Part shown: positions 1 to 11,380 of the stretch, piece by piece
How the letters are laid out: every line of letters starts with the position of its first letter
How positions within the stretch are numbered: the first letter of the stretch is position 1
Origin: Apis mellifera
Lineage: Eukaryota; Arthropoda; Insecta; Hymenoptera; Apidae
Direction: 5' to 3'
Assembly (NCBI RefSeq): GCF_003254395.2
Contig: NC_037644.1
Span: forward strand, 10,024,086 to 10,088,085
DNA length: 64,000 nucleotides
The notes under the pieces: model-generated
Databases searched by the model: none
What the model saw: only the letters and a program-made list of their open reading frames with translations
What the model was told of the DNA's origin: nothing
Made by a program: the position numbers and the translations under genes

Positions 1-488
1 AGCCAGGAGAAGGGAAATAAAATTCCGATGTCACTGACTTTTTCTTCTTTTTCTTCCTATTTTTCTTTACTCTTATATTTTCCTCTTTTGTTTCCTCCCT
101 GTGTCTGTGTCATTTTCCTTATTCTCGTTGCAGTTTATTCCTTCTCTAATTGCTGCCTCGAATTTTTCTCTTTTTCCTCTTTTTTCTTATACTTATATTT
201 ATCACAATTAATTGAAATTATACTCAATTCATTTCGTACGTAAATGTATATACAGACTTCTGAAACTGAAATGTAATAGCTTATTTTTAAAGATTAAATA
301 AAACTAAAAAATAATAAACGATATACAATATATATATTATTAAATAAGTATTTAAATTTTGATTGTCACCTTTGCTTCTAAATTAATATATACATTTTCG
401 TTTTTAGAAAGAATTTTCATTGTTGTTCGTGGAAAAACAATATTCACCCAAACGAATAAATACATTAAGCACTGGTGAGTTAATGGTC

Positions 489-506
489 ACGTGGCGCTAG
501 TGTCGC
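489..506 (+). promoter_or_regulatory. CTCF-like 18-mer, copy 1 of 3
   Basis: The sequence ACGTGGCGCTAGTGTCGC occurs here and, without a mismatch, at 6854 and 31687, always in the same orientation. The core GTGGCGC agrees with the RKGGCRS core of the vertebrate CTCF motif and with the GGCGC core reported for fly CTCF. Flanking bases are not shared between copies, so this is a repeated motif and not a longer duplicated element. Binding is inferred. Confidence 0.45.
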
Positions 507-3083
507 CATAAGTATTAAAACCAGGATCATCGAATAAATTTCCTTCTATAATTTATTACTCGCATACAGAAACACCTTTTCCTCTCGTTCTATTACCCTA
601 TTTCCCTCTTAAATCGATATCGATCGATCCAAATATTGACTCCCCGCGAAGAGAGAGTTTCCCCGCTTCGTAAAGAGGTGACAATTCTTGTCCTCGACGC
701 GTCCTCATCGACGTGACGCCGAAATGGAAGAGGTTTGGGGCGGGATCCTCTCGCAGCGGTGTTCCACGATACCTTAACGTTTGATTTATGCCCCGTTCGC
801 TTAAACTCTGAACGACAGGATAAAGGGGCGAGGAAAAGGGATACCTGCTGCCTACTCTGCCATTGTCCGATGATTTACGCCCGTCCTATTATCGTGCCAA
901 GATTTCTGGCAACGTTGTCTCCGCTCCTCGTCCTCGTGGTGGGTACGAAACCACGAGACCATAACGGCGAAGGACGAGGAGAAGAGTTGGAGAGCGGAGG
1001 GGGAAAGGGGAGGAGGAAGGGTTTATGGGTGAAATCGCCGCGAGAAAGCAAGCCGCTTGTTGAGTGATTATGACTTTAAATGGACTCTAAAGAGGTCCTA
1101 ATGGCGTAATTATACCGGGCAGGCTTCATGGAAATTACGTTTAAATACGTATGCGGAACGCCTTCTGGTTTTCACGACGTTTTCACTTGGTTTGCAGCTG
1201 TCCTTTTGACTTGTCCGTTCCTTTTGCTTTTTTTATTTATTTTTTAAGTTTCTTTTTTAATTTATCGATAATTGGCAAATAGGATTGACCAGCAATTGTA
1301 TTCTTTTAGGAATAAGATATTTGAAACTGAAAGAAAGTTACCAGTTCTTGAAATTTTAGATTTTTAGATTCATCTCAAGAGGAAGATAAAATTTAATTAT
1401 TTTTGGAGAGCTATTATTATTAATCTGAGAATGAATCGAGGAATTTTAGAAATGTTAAGAATAAATTTTAAAATTTTCAAAAATTTCGAGATTTTTTAAA
1501 ATATCTTTATTTTTTTTTTCCTTCTATAAAACTTAAATTTCGACCTATTTTAATATTTTTCGTATCGATGCTTTTGTTGTTAAATAACGAGTCATTAATT
1601 TCGATCACTTCTAAGCTTAATTCTACTGTTAACGTAAGCAGTGTATTGATTGCGAGTTTAGCTTAATTACACTCATATCCAATATACAATACGCTATTGG
1701 ATAGTGTCGAGTCGCTTTGATCCTCCATAATTATGCGACGCAAATCCACTACATCAATTAAGGATTAAGCCGGTCACATACGTGATTTAGATGCCGCCGA
1801 TATCTCAACTCGGCCGGCACATTTATGATTAAATTAATTTCCGTTTTTAATCTTCGCTCTATTCATATTATTTCGTTTTACTTTTAAGCCTCTTTTTTTT
1901 TTCGGATAAATTTTAAGTGTATTCGCGTGTCGAATATTCGGCCCGTTGTATTTCGCGATATAGATGGGGGTTCAGGGTTAGAAAGATGGGCGATGCTCGT
2001 CGAAGGGAACCCAAAAAAAAAAAAAAAAAAAAAATGGTGATTTCTCATTCTGACAGAGTTGATTTGTGGAGATTGAAGAGTATTATGCAGTTTTATGCCC
2101 TGCAACTTTTCCTCGATGCCCCCGTATGTTCCTATCCTAGTGTTTTCCATTTATTTATGTCCCCCTTTATGCGACGGACGATCTGTTTCTATTATTGAAT
2201 GTTATATCCGTATGCAACTCAGGAAAGTGTATTTGCGCCGTTCAAAAGCCGAATTGATCGACTCCATCAATACTAATCATTCGATTTTTATAAAATCGAT
2301 ACATATATATATATATACTGACATTAAAAAATTCAAACATTCGAAATATTCAAGCATTAAAATTCCAAATTCCAAAGCTTCAACGTTATTTCATCACACT
2401 CTCGATTAGAAGCATTTAACATTAACTTTGTTCAAATTTCGTAAAATGAATTCTTTCTTCCCAATATATATCCAATATATTTATTGAATCCCCTTTGAAA
2501 CAATATAAATAGATAAACGTGTAATAATGCAGCCATTAATTTCTATTAACTTTATTAAAAAAATCACTCTTCATCCCATAATCATTCCTTCAACCATCAA
2601 CCTAAAAACAATATTTCCCCTCTCGAATCTGATACAAATTTGTCCCTTCTATTCGACGAAACGAAGAACAAGAATCGTACGACGAGAGAAAAGAAAAGAG
2701 AGAGAGAAAAGAAAAAGCGTCTCTGGACCAAGGGGCTATTCGAAACGGATTACCGGGTGCTGATGGTGTCCCGCGTCGAGCGCGGGGTGCAAGGAAACAG
2801 AGAGGACGTTGAACGAGCGCGAAAATATAGCGCGATCCCTTTCATTTCGGTTTTAATGGAAAAAGGTGAAAATTAAAATCCGCAAAATGAAAATGGCCGG
2901 GTGAACGGAGGGGTGGAGGATCGAAAAACGCGCGGCCACTGCGAGGGGGTGGAGGGATCGATGGATAAAACGGGTGGGAAAAGCTCGTGGACGAGGCTGA
3001 ACGGAATTATTCGAGGAGTGACGTTGCCTGAAACGAGATGGAAATGGCAAGGAAACAAGATGGAAATGGAGAAGGATGGAGAA

Positions 3084-3099
3084 AGAGAGAGAGAGAGAG
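3084..3099. repeat. (AG)8 microsatellite
   Basis: Uninterrupted dinucleotide repeat at the end of a purine-rich stretch; directly visible. Confidence 0.9.
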
Positions 3100-3236
3100 C
3101 TCGTTCGTTAATTGGCGGCGCTAATTAGTGGCGAGGCGTCGTCTCGAAAGCCTATTCTCGTACACCTGTATTACGGTTTATACGGTGCAACAAACGAACG
3201 AACGAAATTTCGCGTGCGTGTCCTCCTCCGAGCGTG

Positions 3237-3737
3237 TACAGGGTGTCCTGTTATCCGTGAAACAGTAACCGGTCAAGAGACGAATAAGAATTTTTCGTCA
3301 TTTTCAATCGAATCAAATTGACTAATTCTCGATTTTCAATATAAGAGACTATATATAAGAGTTAAACCAGTGAATAAATCTTTACAATCGAAGAAATCTC
3401 ATATACAATATTCCCGAAAATTAATTTTTAAACAAAATATATATTCAATATAATTATAGAATAGAATTATAAGAACATATTTTACAAAGCTTCGAATGGA
3501 AAAATTTAATTCTTTCTCCCGTTGTTTCGTTTTCTCGAGGTTTCCTTCTTCTAATCTAATTGAAGTATAAATAACAGGACACCCTATATAATTATATATT
3601 ATCTATAATTACACGCTTTTCAAGTTCGAGATCTATAATTTCACTCGAGATCGAATGGAGAGGAGAATTTAATTCTCTCTGTTTGTCACAGGAGGATCCC
3701 TGTCTAACTGCACCCGTGAATAACAGGACACCCTGTA
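3237..3737. mobile_element. Non-autonomous mariner/Tc1-type element (MITE-like)
   Basis: The left end is CAGGGTGTCCTGTTAT (3239-3254) and the right end is its exact reverse complement ATAACAGGACACCCTG (3720-3735). Both ends are flanked by TA (3237-3238 and 3736-3737), the target duplication typical of Tc1/mariner elements. The element spans about 500 bp and has no transposase frame, so it could move only with help from another element. An extra internal copy of the right terminus lies at 3571-3588 with one changed base (ACACCCTATA in place of ACACCCTGTA). This suggests either a nested or rearranged insertion, or an older, shorter element (3237-3588) later extended. Family assignment rests on the termini and TA alone. 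Confidence 0.7.
3571..3588 (-). repeat. Internal extra copy of the element terminus
   Basis: ATAACAGGACACCC followed by TATA. It matches the right terminus of the surrounding element at 17 of 18 positions and has the same orientation as that end. The interval 3237-3588 would form a shorter element of about 350 bp with imperfect ends. Confidence 0.6.
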
Positions 3738-3994
3738 TATTCACGCCCGTGTAATCCCAAGGCAGGTAGCGGTAACAGTGCACGGATATTACCGGATTCG
3801 GATAAACGAGCATTCGAAAAACGCTGTTGGGTCCACGGATAATTAGTCGTTCGAACGTTTCTCGTCTTTCACCTCGTTTCTTTCTCGTTTCCTGTTTCCC
3901 CGCGACGAGACGATGATCGCTCGGGTAATTAGTTTTACGCGGTGAAAAGAAAGGGAAAGGGGAACGAAAAGGAATCATAGAAGGCGAGAGAAGA

Positions 3995-4019
3995 AGAGAG
4001 AGAGAGAGAGAGAGAGAGA
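3995..4019. repeat. (AG)12 microsatellite
   Basis: Uninterrupted AG repeat of about 25 bases. It is the source of the repetitive leucine/serine start of the minus-strand open frame here. Confidence 0.9.
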
Positions 4020-4263
4020 TCGGCACCTCGCGACACCCGATGGCTCCGCGGCCGTAGGCTTTATCGTCGACCCATCGTCATCCATGATTAATTAGTATTA
4101 ATTAATTAACGGAGCGGCTTCGATCGGGCCCCCGGTGTATGCAAATGACTATGCCACGATCTCTGCCACGGCCTCGTTCAATTATTTAAAAACGCTGATG
4201 GAACGAAACGGTGGTGGGGAAAAGGGGGCGCCAGATTTTCCCTCGTCTTCTCTATCTTTTTCC

Positions 4264-4283
4264 CTCTCTCTCTCTCTCTCTCT
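4264..4283. repeat. (CT)10 microsatellite
   Basis: Uninterrupted CT repeat inside a longer pyrimidine tract. Confidence 0.9.
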
Positions 4284-5195
4284 TTCTCTTTCTTGCTTCT
4301 TCTGATTTATTCTTGCTTCGTTTTCAAGGATAATTGATGATTTTGTCGAGGGCTGCGTGTTGTTTTAGTTGTTTAGGTGGAGTGGAATTTGATTTTGGAG
4401 GAATTGGGAGGTGATTAGGGATGATTAATTGTGTTTGGCTTAATGGATCCGGGGTTTGATTTGATTTCAGACTAGTAAGATTAAGATTGTAAGTGGTGGA
4501 TCGTTCGACTGGTGATTCAAACGGTATTAAAGAATTTAGAATCCGGAAGTTGGAAAATTTTGTGCAATTTTTTAATTAAAAAATATCTGCAAATGCGAGG
4601 AAGATTATCATTGATATTTCACATTGATCCTGGGTTAAAAAAGAGAACGGAGATTATAAAAATATGCTACATACGTTTTAAACATGTATACATGAAGTGT
4701 AATTGAAAAATGAAATTATCAGCAAGAAATTCGGTGTAAAGATTTCCATTTACAAATATGTAGGAATAGAGATATTTTAAATTTGTATTTGTTTTTCATT
4801 TCTGAAAAACAATTTCGCATTGGAACTCGTTTCATTATGCAGCTATTCCAAATTATATTGATTTAGTAAATACATATTTGCATATCTAAAATTTGATGTT
4901 TAAATTAATGATATATACCGTGTGCCGTTAAGTGATGAAGGTATGATAAATTGACTTTGATTTGATGGGTCTAAATGAGGCTCAGGTTTATTTGCAGAAG
5001 TAATGTTTAACTTGAGATTTAATTGACAGACTTCATATATACATTGAAAGGTATATATATATATCGGGTTCGTACCTGTTTTAGACGTGTTCTTAATGAC
5101 GTATGGGTATACATTCTAAGTGTGTCTACTCTCGTATTCTCTCAATATTTCTAAGTGCTACTATTTTAAAAATTATATTCGACAAGCATTAATGA

Positions 5196-5227
5196 TATAT
5201 AAGATAGATTTTCATTTAATCTATCAG
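5196..5227 (+). promoter_or_regulatory. Possible TATA box plus initiator
   Basis: TATATAAG begins at 5196 and an insect-type initiator TCAGT has its A at 5226, 30 bp downstream, within the normal TATA-to-start distance. The surroundings are AT-rich, so chance occurrence is quite likely and no downstream gene is recognised. Confidence 0.15.
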
Positions 5228-5640
5228 TGTATCCCTTTTTAAAAAATAAAATGGATTAAATAATTTTTAATTACGTTACAAAAATATACAAATTTTTAAT
5301 CAATCATATAATAATAATCTTCATTCGTTAAAAACTACTTTAATCTCTTCCTGTTCCAGGTAAGCCTTCCAGAAGAACCGATCATGGGGTACTCCATCTG
5401 ATCAACATCTGTTTGAGACCGTTTCTTCTTCAAGGTTTGATAAATTATAATAACTTCTCAATTTACAGATTCATTTCACTTTTCAATTCAATGCCTATAC
5501 TTTCCTATCTTACTCACCAGAAGAATAATTAAAAAGAAAAAGAAGAAACGAAACGTCAATAAATACGTGAAACACGACTCTCGATCTCGAGATCACAAGC
5601 TCGCCTTTTCCGCTCGAGATATTAGCGCTCAACGTCGTCG

Positions 5641-6060
5641 TGTGTCGGTCAGGTATTGGCCAATTGCGCGGCTGAATCGCGAACAGAGGGACGTGTTTGA
5701 TTTAACGGAAGTCGATTAGCGGCGACCAGATGAATCACGATCGGCGGCCAGAAACAACACGTGTTGCTTGAAAGCAAATGTATGTTAGCGGCCGATCGGT
5801 CGCCGTGCTTTTTCCTCTGCGAGCGGCGAGCGGGGCGAGAAAGAAGGCAGAGAAAAGTAATCACGGGTGTACGCGGAGGGGAGGGGAGGGGGCCCGACAA
5901 TCGGGCCCGCGAACCAACTGAGTCATCGTCGCTCACGAACTCGCCTCCGGTTTTAATATATTTATCACGATGTCGAGCAAAGGTCGCCTCGCCGACAAAG
6001 TATATGTCGGGGTGACAAGGCGATCGAGATCCACGAGCGTGTTTCGATTCTCGACCCATT
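5641..6060. other. CpG-rich patch
   Basis: GC- and CpG-rich patch between AT-rich flanks. It holds a CAACACGTGTTG palindrome (5755-5766) and a run of G tracts (5875-5892: GG, GGGG, GGGG, GGGGG separated by single A). Overlapping open frames on both strands are arginine-rich, have no domain signature, and probably reflect lack of AT-rich stops. It could be a promoter, enhancer or simply a high-GC segment. Confidence 0.55.
5755..5768. promoter_or_regulatory. Palindromic E-box, CAACACGTGTTGCT
   Basis: A perfect 12 bp palindrome centred on CACGTG. The same 14 bases recur at 9042-9055 inside another CpG-rich patch. CACGTG is the class B E-box bound by bHLH proteins; identity of the flanks at both places is the reason for listing it. 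Confidence 0.35.
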
Positions 6061-6652
6061 TCAATCGTGCTCGCTTTGTGGAAGATTCGTGCATTTTCTT
6101 CTTGCCTTTTATTCGAAATGGATCGAATGGAGGAGAATTTGTAATTTGTTTAGGATTATGTTTCTTCAAATTTCTAATATCATTTTCATTTCCACATATT
6201 CTCGATTGCTGCTTTTATTAAAATATTATAATATTTTATTTTTATTTGCACATAAAAATAATGATTTTTGAAAATCGATGGGATTGTAAAAGAAGGGAGT
6301 TTTATTTTATTTTATTTGTTTGAAAAGTCGTACGAGAAATTATACGTAGATTTAGAAAAGAAATTGATGGAACAGAACGAAGATATCAAAAAGGATGGTG
6401 TTGTTTTGAATTGAAATTTAAATCCCTCGCTAAGATTGCTTATTAATTCTCTTCAGACAGGGAAATATGCATTAGGAAAGACGATTCTATTCAAATGGAT
6501 CGACGATTAGCCGTGGAACTCGCGGGAAACAGCGATTTCGTAATAACGACTGAAACCCTTTAATAGCAACAGCAGCCGCAGAATTAGCGATAATATGCAG
6601 ATGGTCTAGCATCCGGATTAGTAGAATAGTCGAACGGAAGGTGTACGTACAA

Positions 6653-6686
6653 ACTGATAATAACATCGAATTCTAAATCCTATATA
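6653..6686 (-). promoter_or_regulatory. Possible minus-strand TATA box plus initiator
   Basis: Read on the minus strand, TATATAGG starts at 6686 and the initiator TCAGTT has its A at 6655, exactly 31 bases downstream. Spacing and both motifs fit insect TATA promoters. The sequence is AT-rich and no transcript evidence is available. Confidence 0.17.
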
Positions 6687-6853
6687 CTACACAGTATGTA
6701 TCCAAAAACTTTTATAATAAATTGTTTCAATAATTTCGAATAATATTTAAAAAATTCAAAAATGATTTCTCGATAAAGAATCTAACAGTGAATAGATAGA
6801 GATAATAAATGAAGAACTGCATAAATATATATTGTTACAGAGTAGTTACGACG

Positions 6854-6871
6854 ACGTGGCGCTAGTGTCGC
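6854..6871 (+). promoter_or_regulatory. CTCF-like 18-mer, copy 2 of 3
   Basis: Identical to copies at 489 and 31687 over 18 bases, same orientation, different flanks. Confidence 0.45.
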
Positions 6872-7148
6872 CTCACTGATCGCCATACCACTTACAGTTC
6901 AATTCTTGACACCTCGATGTCTCTTTCCCTTCTTTTCATCATCACAAACCAGAAATGGGACACGAACGACATTTAAACGCGTTCACAAAACGAAGAATAT
7001 TAAAGAAATAATAAAAATTTTCTTTATTCTCACGGTTAATTGGACCTCTCGAAACCATATCTCAAGACCAGGTGACAAGGTTCTCGGAAAGCTGCCACGT
7101 GGCAATCCGTTGTAAGGCAAGAATTCCTTCTTTTATTTTCTTCTTTCT

Positions 7149-7175
7149 CTTCTTCTTCTTCTTCTTCTTCTTCTT
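7149..7175. repeat. (CTT)9 microsatellite
   Basis: Uninterrupted CTT repeat extending a pyrimidine tract from about 7127. Confidence 0.9.
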
Positions 7176-7420
7176 ACCAGCAAAAGCGATGCGATATCGG
7201 AAGAGAGTACTCGAGGTATTATTAAATATGCTGTAACGACTCGTTTGAATTATGAGGTACAAGCCGCGAATTGGAAGCGTGTGATCTATCGACGGTAAAT
7301 AAAGAAATAAATACGAAGGAGGCTGAACAACGATATCGCGATCGATGATCTGCTATATATCCAGGTGCCTCGGTTAAACCAGAACAGGTCTGTTTCTTTT
7401 AAATATCGAGTAAACCGCTA

Positions 7421-7459
<39 letters not shown>
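7421..7459. repeat. Compound (TC)n microsatellite
   Basis: Two TC runs of about 13 and 25 bases separated by an extra T; it encodes the serine/leucine stretch of the overlapping open frame. Confidence 0.9.
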
Positions 7460-8844
7460 GTCTTTTCTCTTTTTTCTCTCTTTTTCTGCGCGCGTTTCGA
7501 TCGTTGTTACCTGCCTCCTGGGCTTGCGTTCGGCTGTTCCCCATTGTGATCCCGGTCCCACTCCCGCGATAACTGGACGTTTAATGAACATTAAGATAAC
7601 GATTGAAAATAAAGATACCGTGAGAGCAAGAGTACGATACAACGGGTACACTATCGAGCAAAATTATGGCGTTGTTCAATTTGAAATTGACAATTTAAAA
7701 ATCGATACTTGGAAACGTAAATTACGAGATGGTGTTTCACGAATTAAAATTTTTATTACAGTGAAAATCAATTTATACGAATATTCTGTTAAAAGTAATA
7801 GTTCGGTGTATTTTGTAAATTATTAATTTTATTGTAGCATGAGATTCATATAGGTAATTGAAATAACAGTTCGAACAAATGAGGATCTGCTACTTATTAT
7901 TTGCACTCCATTTAAGTTTCTATTATCTCAACTGCTCCAATTGCATTCCTTTATAATATAATATAATTGGATTATTATCAAGCAATAATTGTCCCTAGAT
8001 TTGTATTATAGTCTAATTATAATAGAACAACTTAGTTCTGTTCTCTTTTTCATCTTCTTCTCTAGAATTCTAATCCGACTTTCTCTTACGTTTGATATTA
8101 AATTTTACGGAACAAGTTATTCCAAACTTTTGATCGGCAGTTTAGATTGTACGTAAAGTACATACACACGGGATTGTTCGTTTCGAAGATACAACTCCAG
8201 ATTTTGAGAGCGGGGAATAGCACGAGTAATGCTGTTAACGAGTCACGGCTCCTTTTTTTTTTCCACGACCAGCTTGGGAAGCTGGGCTTTGGGAATTGGT
8301 GAGAGGAATGTATGACATTTCGAAGGTGATGTTGCCGTGAACGAACAGGTGAAATAAGGTTAGCGGAATGTAGCTCGTTTTTACATTTTCTTTCTTTCTT
8401 TTTTTTTTTCAAGTAAGGAAAAAAATATCTACCCTCTTTACTTATCTTAGAGAATAAGCAATCACATCAATTCTTCCCTTAAATAAATAATTTTGACAAA
8501 AATAAAATAGAATAATAGATACTTTCAATTCGACTAAAAAATATCTACTTTTGACTTATCTTACAGAATAATAATAATAAAAAATAATAAAATAACAATA
8601 TTTTCAGTGAAACACATGAAACATTGGAAGCTTAAAATAAAGTGATACCAAAATATATATTTTACGAATAATTGAACCTCAATTGAATTATATTTCTTCG
8701 TCTCATTAATACTCAAAGGGTTGTCACTAAATCTCTTATCTCTTATTAGACTATCTATCGCAATGCAAAGATTCACACCCTCTCCATTCAACTCGCCGAT
8801 TTCATTTCGATCTCTCGAGAGAACCACACGCACACGCGCGTGAA

Positions 8845-8864
8845 AGAGAGAGAGAGAGAGAGAG
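8845..8864. repeat. (AG)10 microsatellite
   Basis: Uninterrupted AG repeat directly following an alternating CA/CG tract (8825-8842). Confidence 0.9.
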
Positions 8865-9038
8865 GAATAAGGACGCGTGGCGAAGCACGGTGGTGGAAGC
8901 GCGAGGCACGCGAGGAAAATAACGGCGGGCCCTGCCTCGGAATAGAGATCTTCGGATCGGAAACAGAAGTCGACGGTGAGTTGGACGGATCGCGATCGAT
9001 GATCTCTCCTTTCCCGGTGCCTCCGCCGGCCTCTGCCG

Positions 9039-9056
9039 GAGCAACACGTGTTGCTC
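9039..9056. promoter_or_regulatory. 18 bp perfect palindrome with E-box
   Basis: GAGCAACACGTGTTGCTC is its own reverse complement and centres on CACGTG. Its inner 14 bases (9042-9055) repeat those at 5755-5768. It could bind a symmetric bHLH dimer. Confidence 0.4.
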
Positions 9057-9249
9057 ACGGGTGTGTTGTTGCGCACGGTGCTGCTCGCCGGCTCGCCCCA
9101 CGTGTGCGTGCACCACCGCATTTGCATATTATAACGATATCGATATGGCGGCACGTTAATACCGGTGTCGTGGCGCTCGCCGTATAAGCGGTGGCACACC
9201 TGCGCTCGCGCGGCATCCGGTGATTGTCCGCTCTCCGTCTTTTCCCCCC

Positions 9250-9266
9250 CTCTCTCTCTCTCTCTC
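9250..9266. repeat. (CT)8 microsatellite
   Basis: CT repeat following a C-run, inside a pyrimidine tract that continues to about 9293. Confidence 0.85.
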
Positions 9267-9440
9267 ACTCACTTTTTTTCCTTTTTTTTTTCCATCCGCG
9301 CGTCTCTAATCTCGTCGACGATCCGGGGAGGCGAGCGCGATCGTCACGCTTCTCTGGCGAGGCCGTCAGAGATTTGGACCGCGTGCTTGTTGCACTGTGG
9401 AGTGGAATCGTTTGGGATCGTAGGTTCGCTGTAATCTAAT

Positions 9441-10400
9441 TTTTGTTGATTTGAGGCAGGGATTATGGGGAGAAATTGGTGGAAGTGGAGGATTGGTGGA
9501 ATGTTTAAATCATTTTTGGTTGGATTGGAATCTTCTAGGTAGAGGAAGAACTTGTTTTTTAATATGTCTGAAATTTATTGAATGTCTTCTGCGTATTGTG
9601 AAAATAGTTGGAATGGTTGGAATGATATGATTGTGTTTCTTGTATTATGGAATTATTTGGAAAAGTTGAAGGCTTTTCATTCGAACAGTATATTTTAGAA
9701 AAATATTAAAAATTCGAGAGTGTAATATATATATATATGTGATTATTGTAGATCTTAGGTTTATTAATAATAATAGAGAAATAAATATATGGGGGTATAG
9801 TTTGGTTAGCAGGAAGCTAACGATGGATTAGATCTTGGAGGATAATGTAACGAGACATAGTGATTATCTGTTGCAATACATCAAATCCTCGGAATATATG
9901 CATATACAGAGCGAATGTGATAACTTGACAAATACGTATTGGAATCTCTTCGATTTGATTTGCTCAAATATATAGCAGGGGATTCAATTACAAAGTCAAT
10001 CACGAATGTCATCTAAGTAATCGCCTTAACTCTGTGTTCATTGCCTTCACTTATCAGTGATATAGATCAGATTTGTAGATGTTAGATCACATATAATATC
10101 GTATAAATTATAACACAATTCCTAGCCAATTCCTAAACAATTTTTTATCAATATTTTAACATCGTATTTTACGTATTCCTTTTAAAGTATTCAGAAGTAA
10201 GAAAGAAATATTATAAAAGCAAAACTTCAAACTTCTTTCGTGACATCACGAAAATTAATTTTACAGAATCCTCGAATATCTTTACTCTCATAACATCGTT
10301 TAAACGTCGTTCAAACTCCTAACCGATTTTACGATTACGCCTCGAACATGAATGAAAACCCATCGAGTCGACGATTACGCGTAAAAAAAAATCGTATACC
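9441..10400. other. AT-rich non-coding spacer
   Basis: No gene, array or strong motif seen. Stops are frequent in all frames. Confidence 0.7.
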
Positions 10401-11380
10401 CCATAACATGATCGACGCTTCCTAAACATGGTTCGCAGCGGGTCGTCGATCAGGGTGGCTCTTCCCGAGAGCCGAAGGGTTCGGTTAACCGAGCCTCTTT
10501 CGTATTTGGCCGAGCTCAGCGGGCGACCCGTTCACCGACAAAAGCCAAAATTGCGGAGCATTAGTCAAACATCGCCACGCCGTAAACCAAAACCAGCCGC
10601 CCGATTTCCCCTTCCCTTCCCCCAAAGTTTTCGCTCCACTCGAATCCAAGAATCGTTCGTTCCTCTCTCTCTCTCTCTCTCTTTCGCCCTCGTCCGTTAG
10701 AATATCACCTGGTGGCAGAAAGAGACCGAGCATTATGAAGCTATCAATAATCGATATCCTTTCGTGCGTGTATGCATCTTTCTATATTAGGGTGGAAGAA
10801 GAATCGAAGTTATTTCTTTTAGAGAGCAGAGGAGAGAAATTATTCAAAAAATTGCTTTTATAATGAATGATATATGGTATAATTTTCCATTTAAATATTT
10901 AATATTTCCACTTAACTAAGTGTTCGAAATACATCAAAAAAAAAAAATTTCCTCCGTTTGATCCTTTCCTCACTCCTCGATCGGCCACGTGCTGGTCCTT
11001 ACATCGTTTTACGACCGATATTACCCGGCCAATTTGCGCCTTACATTGTTCACGAGCGTCACGAGCGTGTAATTAACGCGCGTGTCGAGGCGTGGGTCGG
11101 AATATCATTAGCGGCCACGGGGTCTCTACGAATTGGAATAAATCCGACCGGTTGTCTTTCACCCCGGCTGGGCTTTCAGCCCGCAGGTTTTATCGGCGAG
11201 AAACGCGGAAAAGATTTATTTCGAATTCCGACCTGGTGGATAAGCCAGATAAGCCCAAGCCCTAAGATCTATCCTCTCAAACGTTCCGGCCTCTTTTATC
11301 GTACCCGTGTAAAACACGGTTTCCTTACCCATTTACCCTATTGTCATGCTAATTACACGTATCGATAAATACACTGTCCG
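10401..11380. other. Mixed GC-richer patch
   Basis: Two CpG-containing stretches (about 10430-10730 and 10970-11370) separated by AT-rich sequence. The second carries a 136-codon plus-strand frame (10958-11368) that is not dominated by a simple repeat, but I recognise no domain, and it has the composition expected of an open frame in GC-rich DNA. I do not call it a gene. Confidence 0.5.
10663..10682. repeat. (CT)10 microsatellite
   Basis: Uninterrupted CT repeat. Confidence 0.9.

Larger units (their letters stand above)
1..3236. other. Non-coding spacer, mostly AT-rich
   Basis: I see no gene here. The first 200 bases are pyrimidine-rich (TTC/TTCC runs), which produces a spurious leucine/serine/phenylalanine frame. 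Bases 640-1070 form a GC-richer, CpG-containing patch with purine-rich strings. 1200-1870 is strongly AT-rich. A 22-base A-run lies at 2013-2034 and a short AT dinucleotide run near 2302-2317. 2640-3100 is purine-rich and ends in a GA microsatellite. One copy of the window-wide ACGTGGCGCTAGTGTCGC motif lies at 489-506. The short open frames are low-complexity and lack recognisable domains. Confidence 0.75.
3738..5640. other. Non-coding spacer with microsatellites and a TAATTA cluster
   Basis: No gene is seen. The left part (3738-4260) is of mixed composition. Three closely packed TAATTA/TTAATTAA motifs (4086-4109), followed by ATGCAAAT (4139-4146), resemble homeodomain and POU sites, but such AT-rich words are common by chance. 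From 4300 to 5560 the sequence is AT-rich with scattered stop codons in all frames. A possible TATA/initiator pair lies at 5196-5227. Confidence 0.7.
6061..8800. other. AT-rich non-coding spacer
   Basis: No gene is seen. It contains the second CTCF-like 18-mer (6854-6871), a palindromic E-box TGCCACGTGGCA (7093-7104), a CTT trinucleotide run (7149-7175), a compound TC repeat (7421-7459) and a candidate minus-strand TATA/initiator pair near 6655-6686. Most open frames are short or driven by microsatellites. Confidence 0.7.
8801..9440. other. CpG-rich patch with palindromic E-box
   Basis: GC/CpG-rich interval with a Z-DNA-like alternating tract (8825-8842), an (AG)10 repeat (8845-8864), an 18 bp perfect palindrome (9039-9056), ATTTGCAT (9120-9127) and a (TC) repeat (9250-9266). 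GTGGCGCT, the core of the CTCF-like motif, occurs at 9170-9177. The open frames of 235 and 115 codons here read through repeats and lack recognisable domains. Promoter or enhancer function is possible but unproven. Confidence 0.5.

Noticed and set aside
8561..9268. 235-codon minus-strand open frame
   Set aside because: It starts in a GA repeat, crosses a CpG-rich patch and ends in AT-rich isoleucine-rich sequence; composition changes with the DNA, as expected for a chance frame.
10958..11368. 136-codon plus-strand frame not made of simple repeats
   Set aside because: No recognisable domain or upstream promoter, and it starts and ends with a GC-richer patch. A protein search would settle it.
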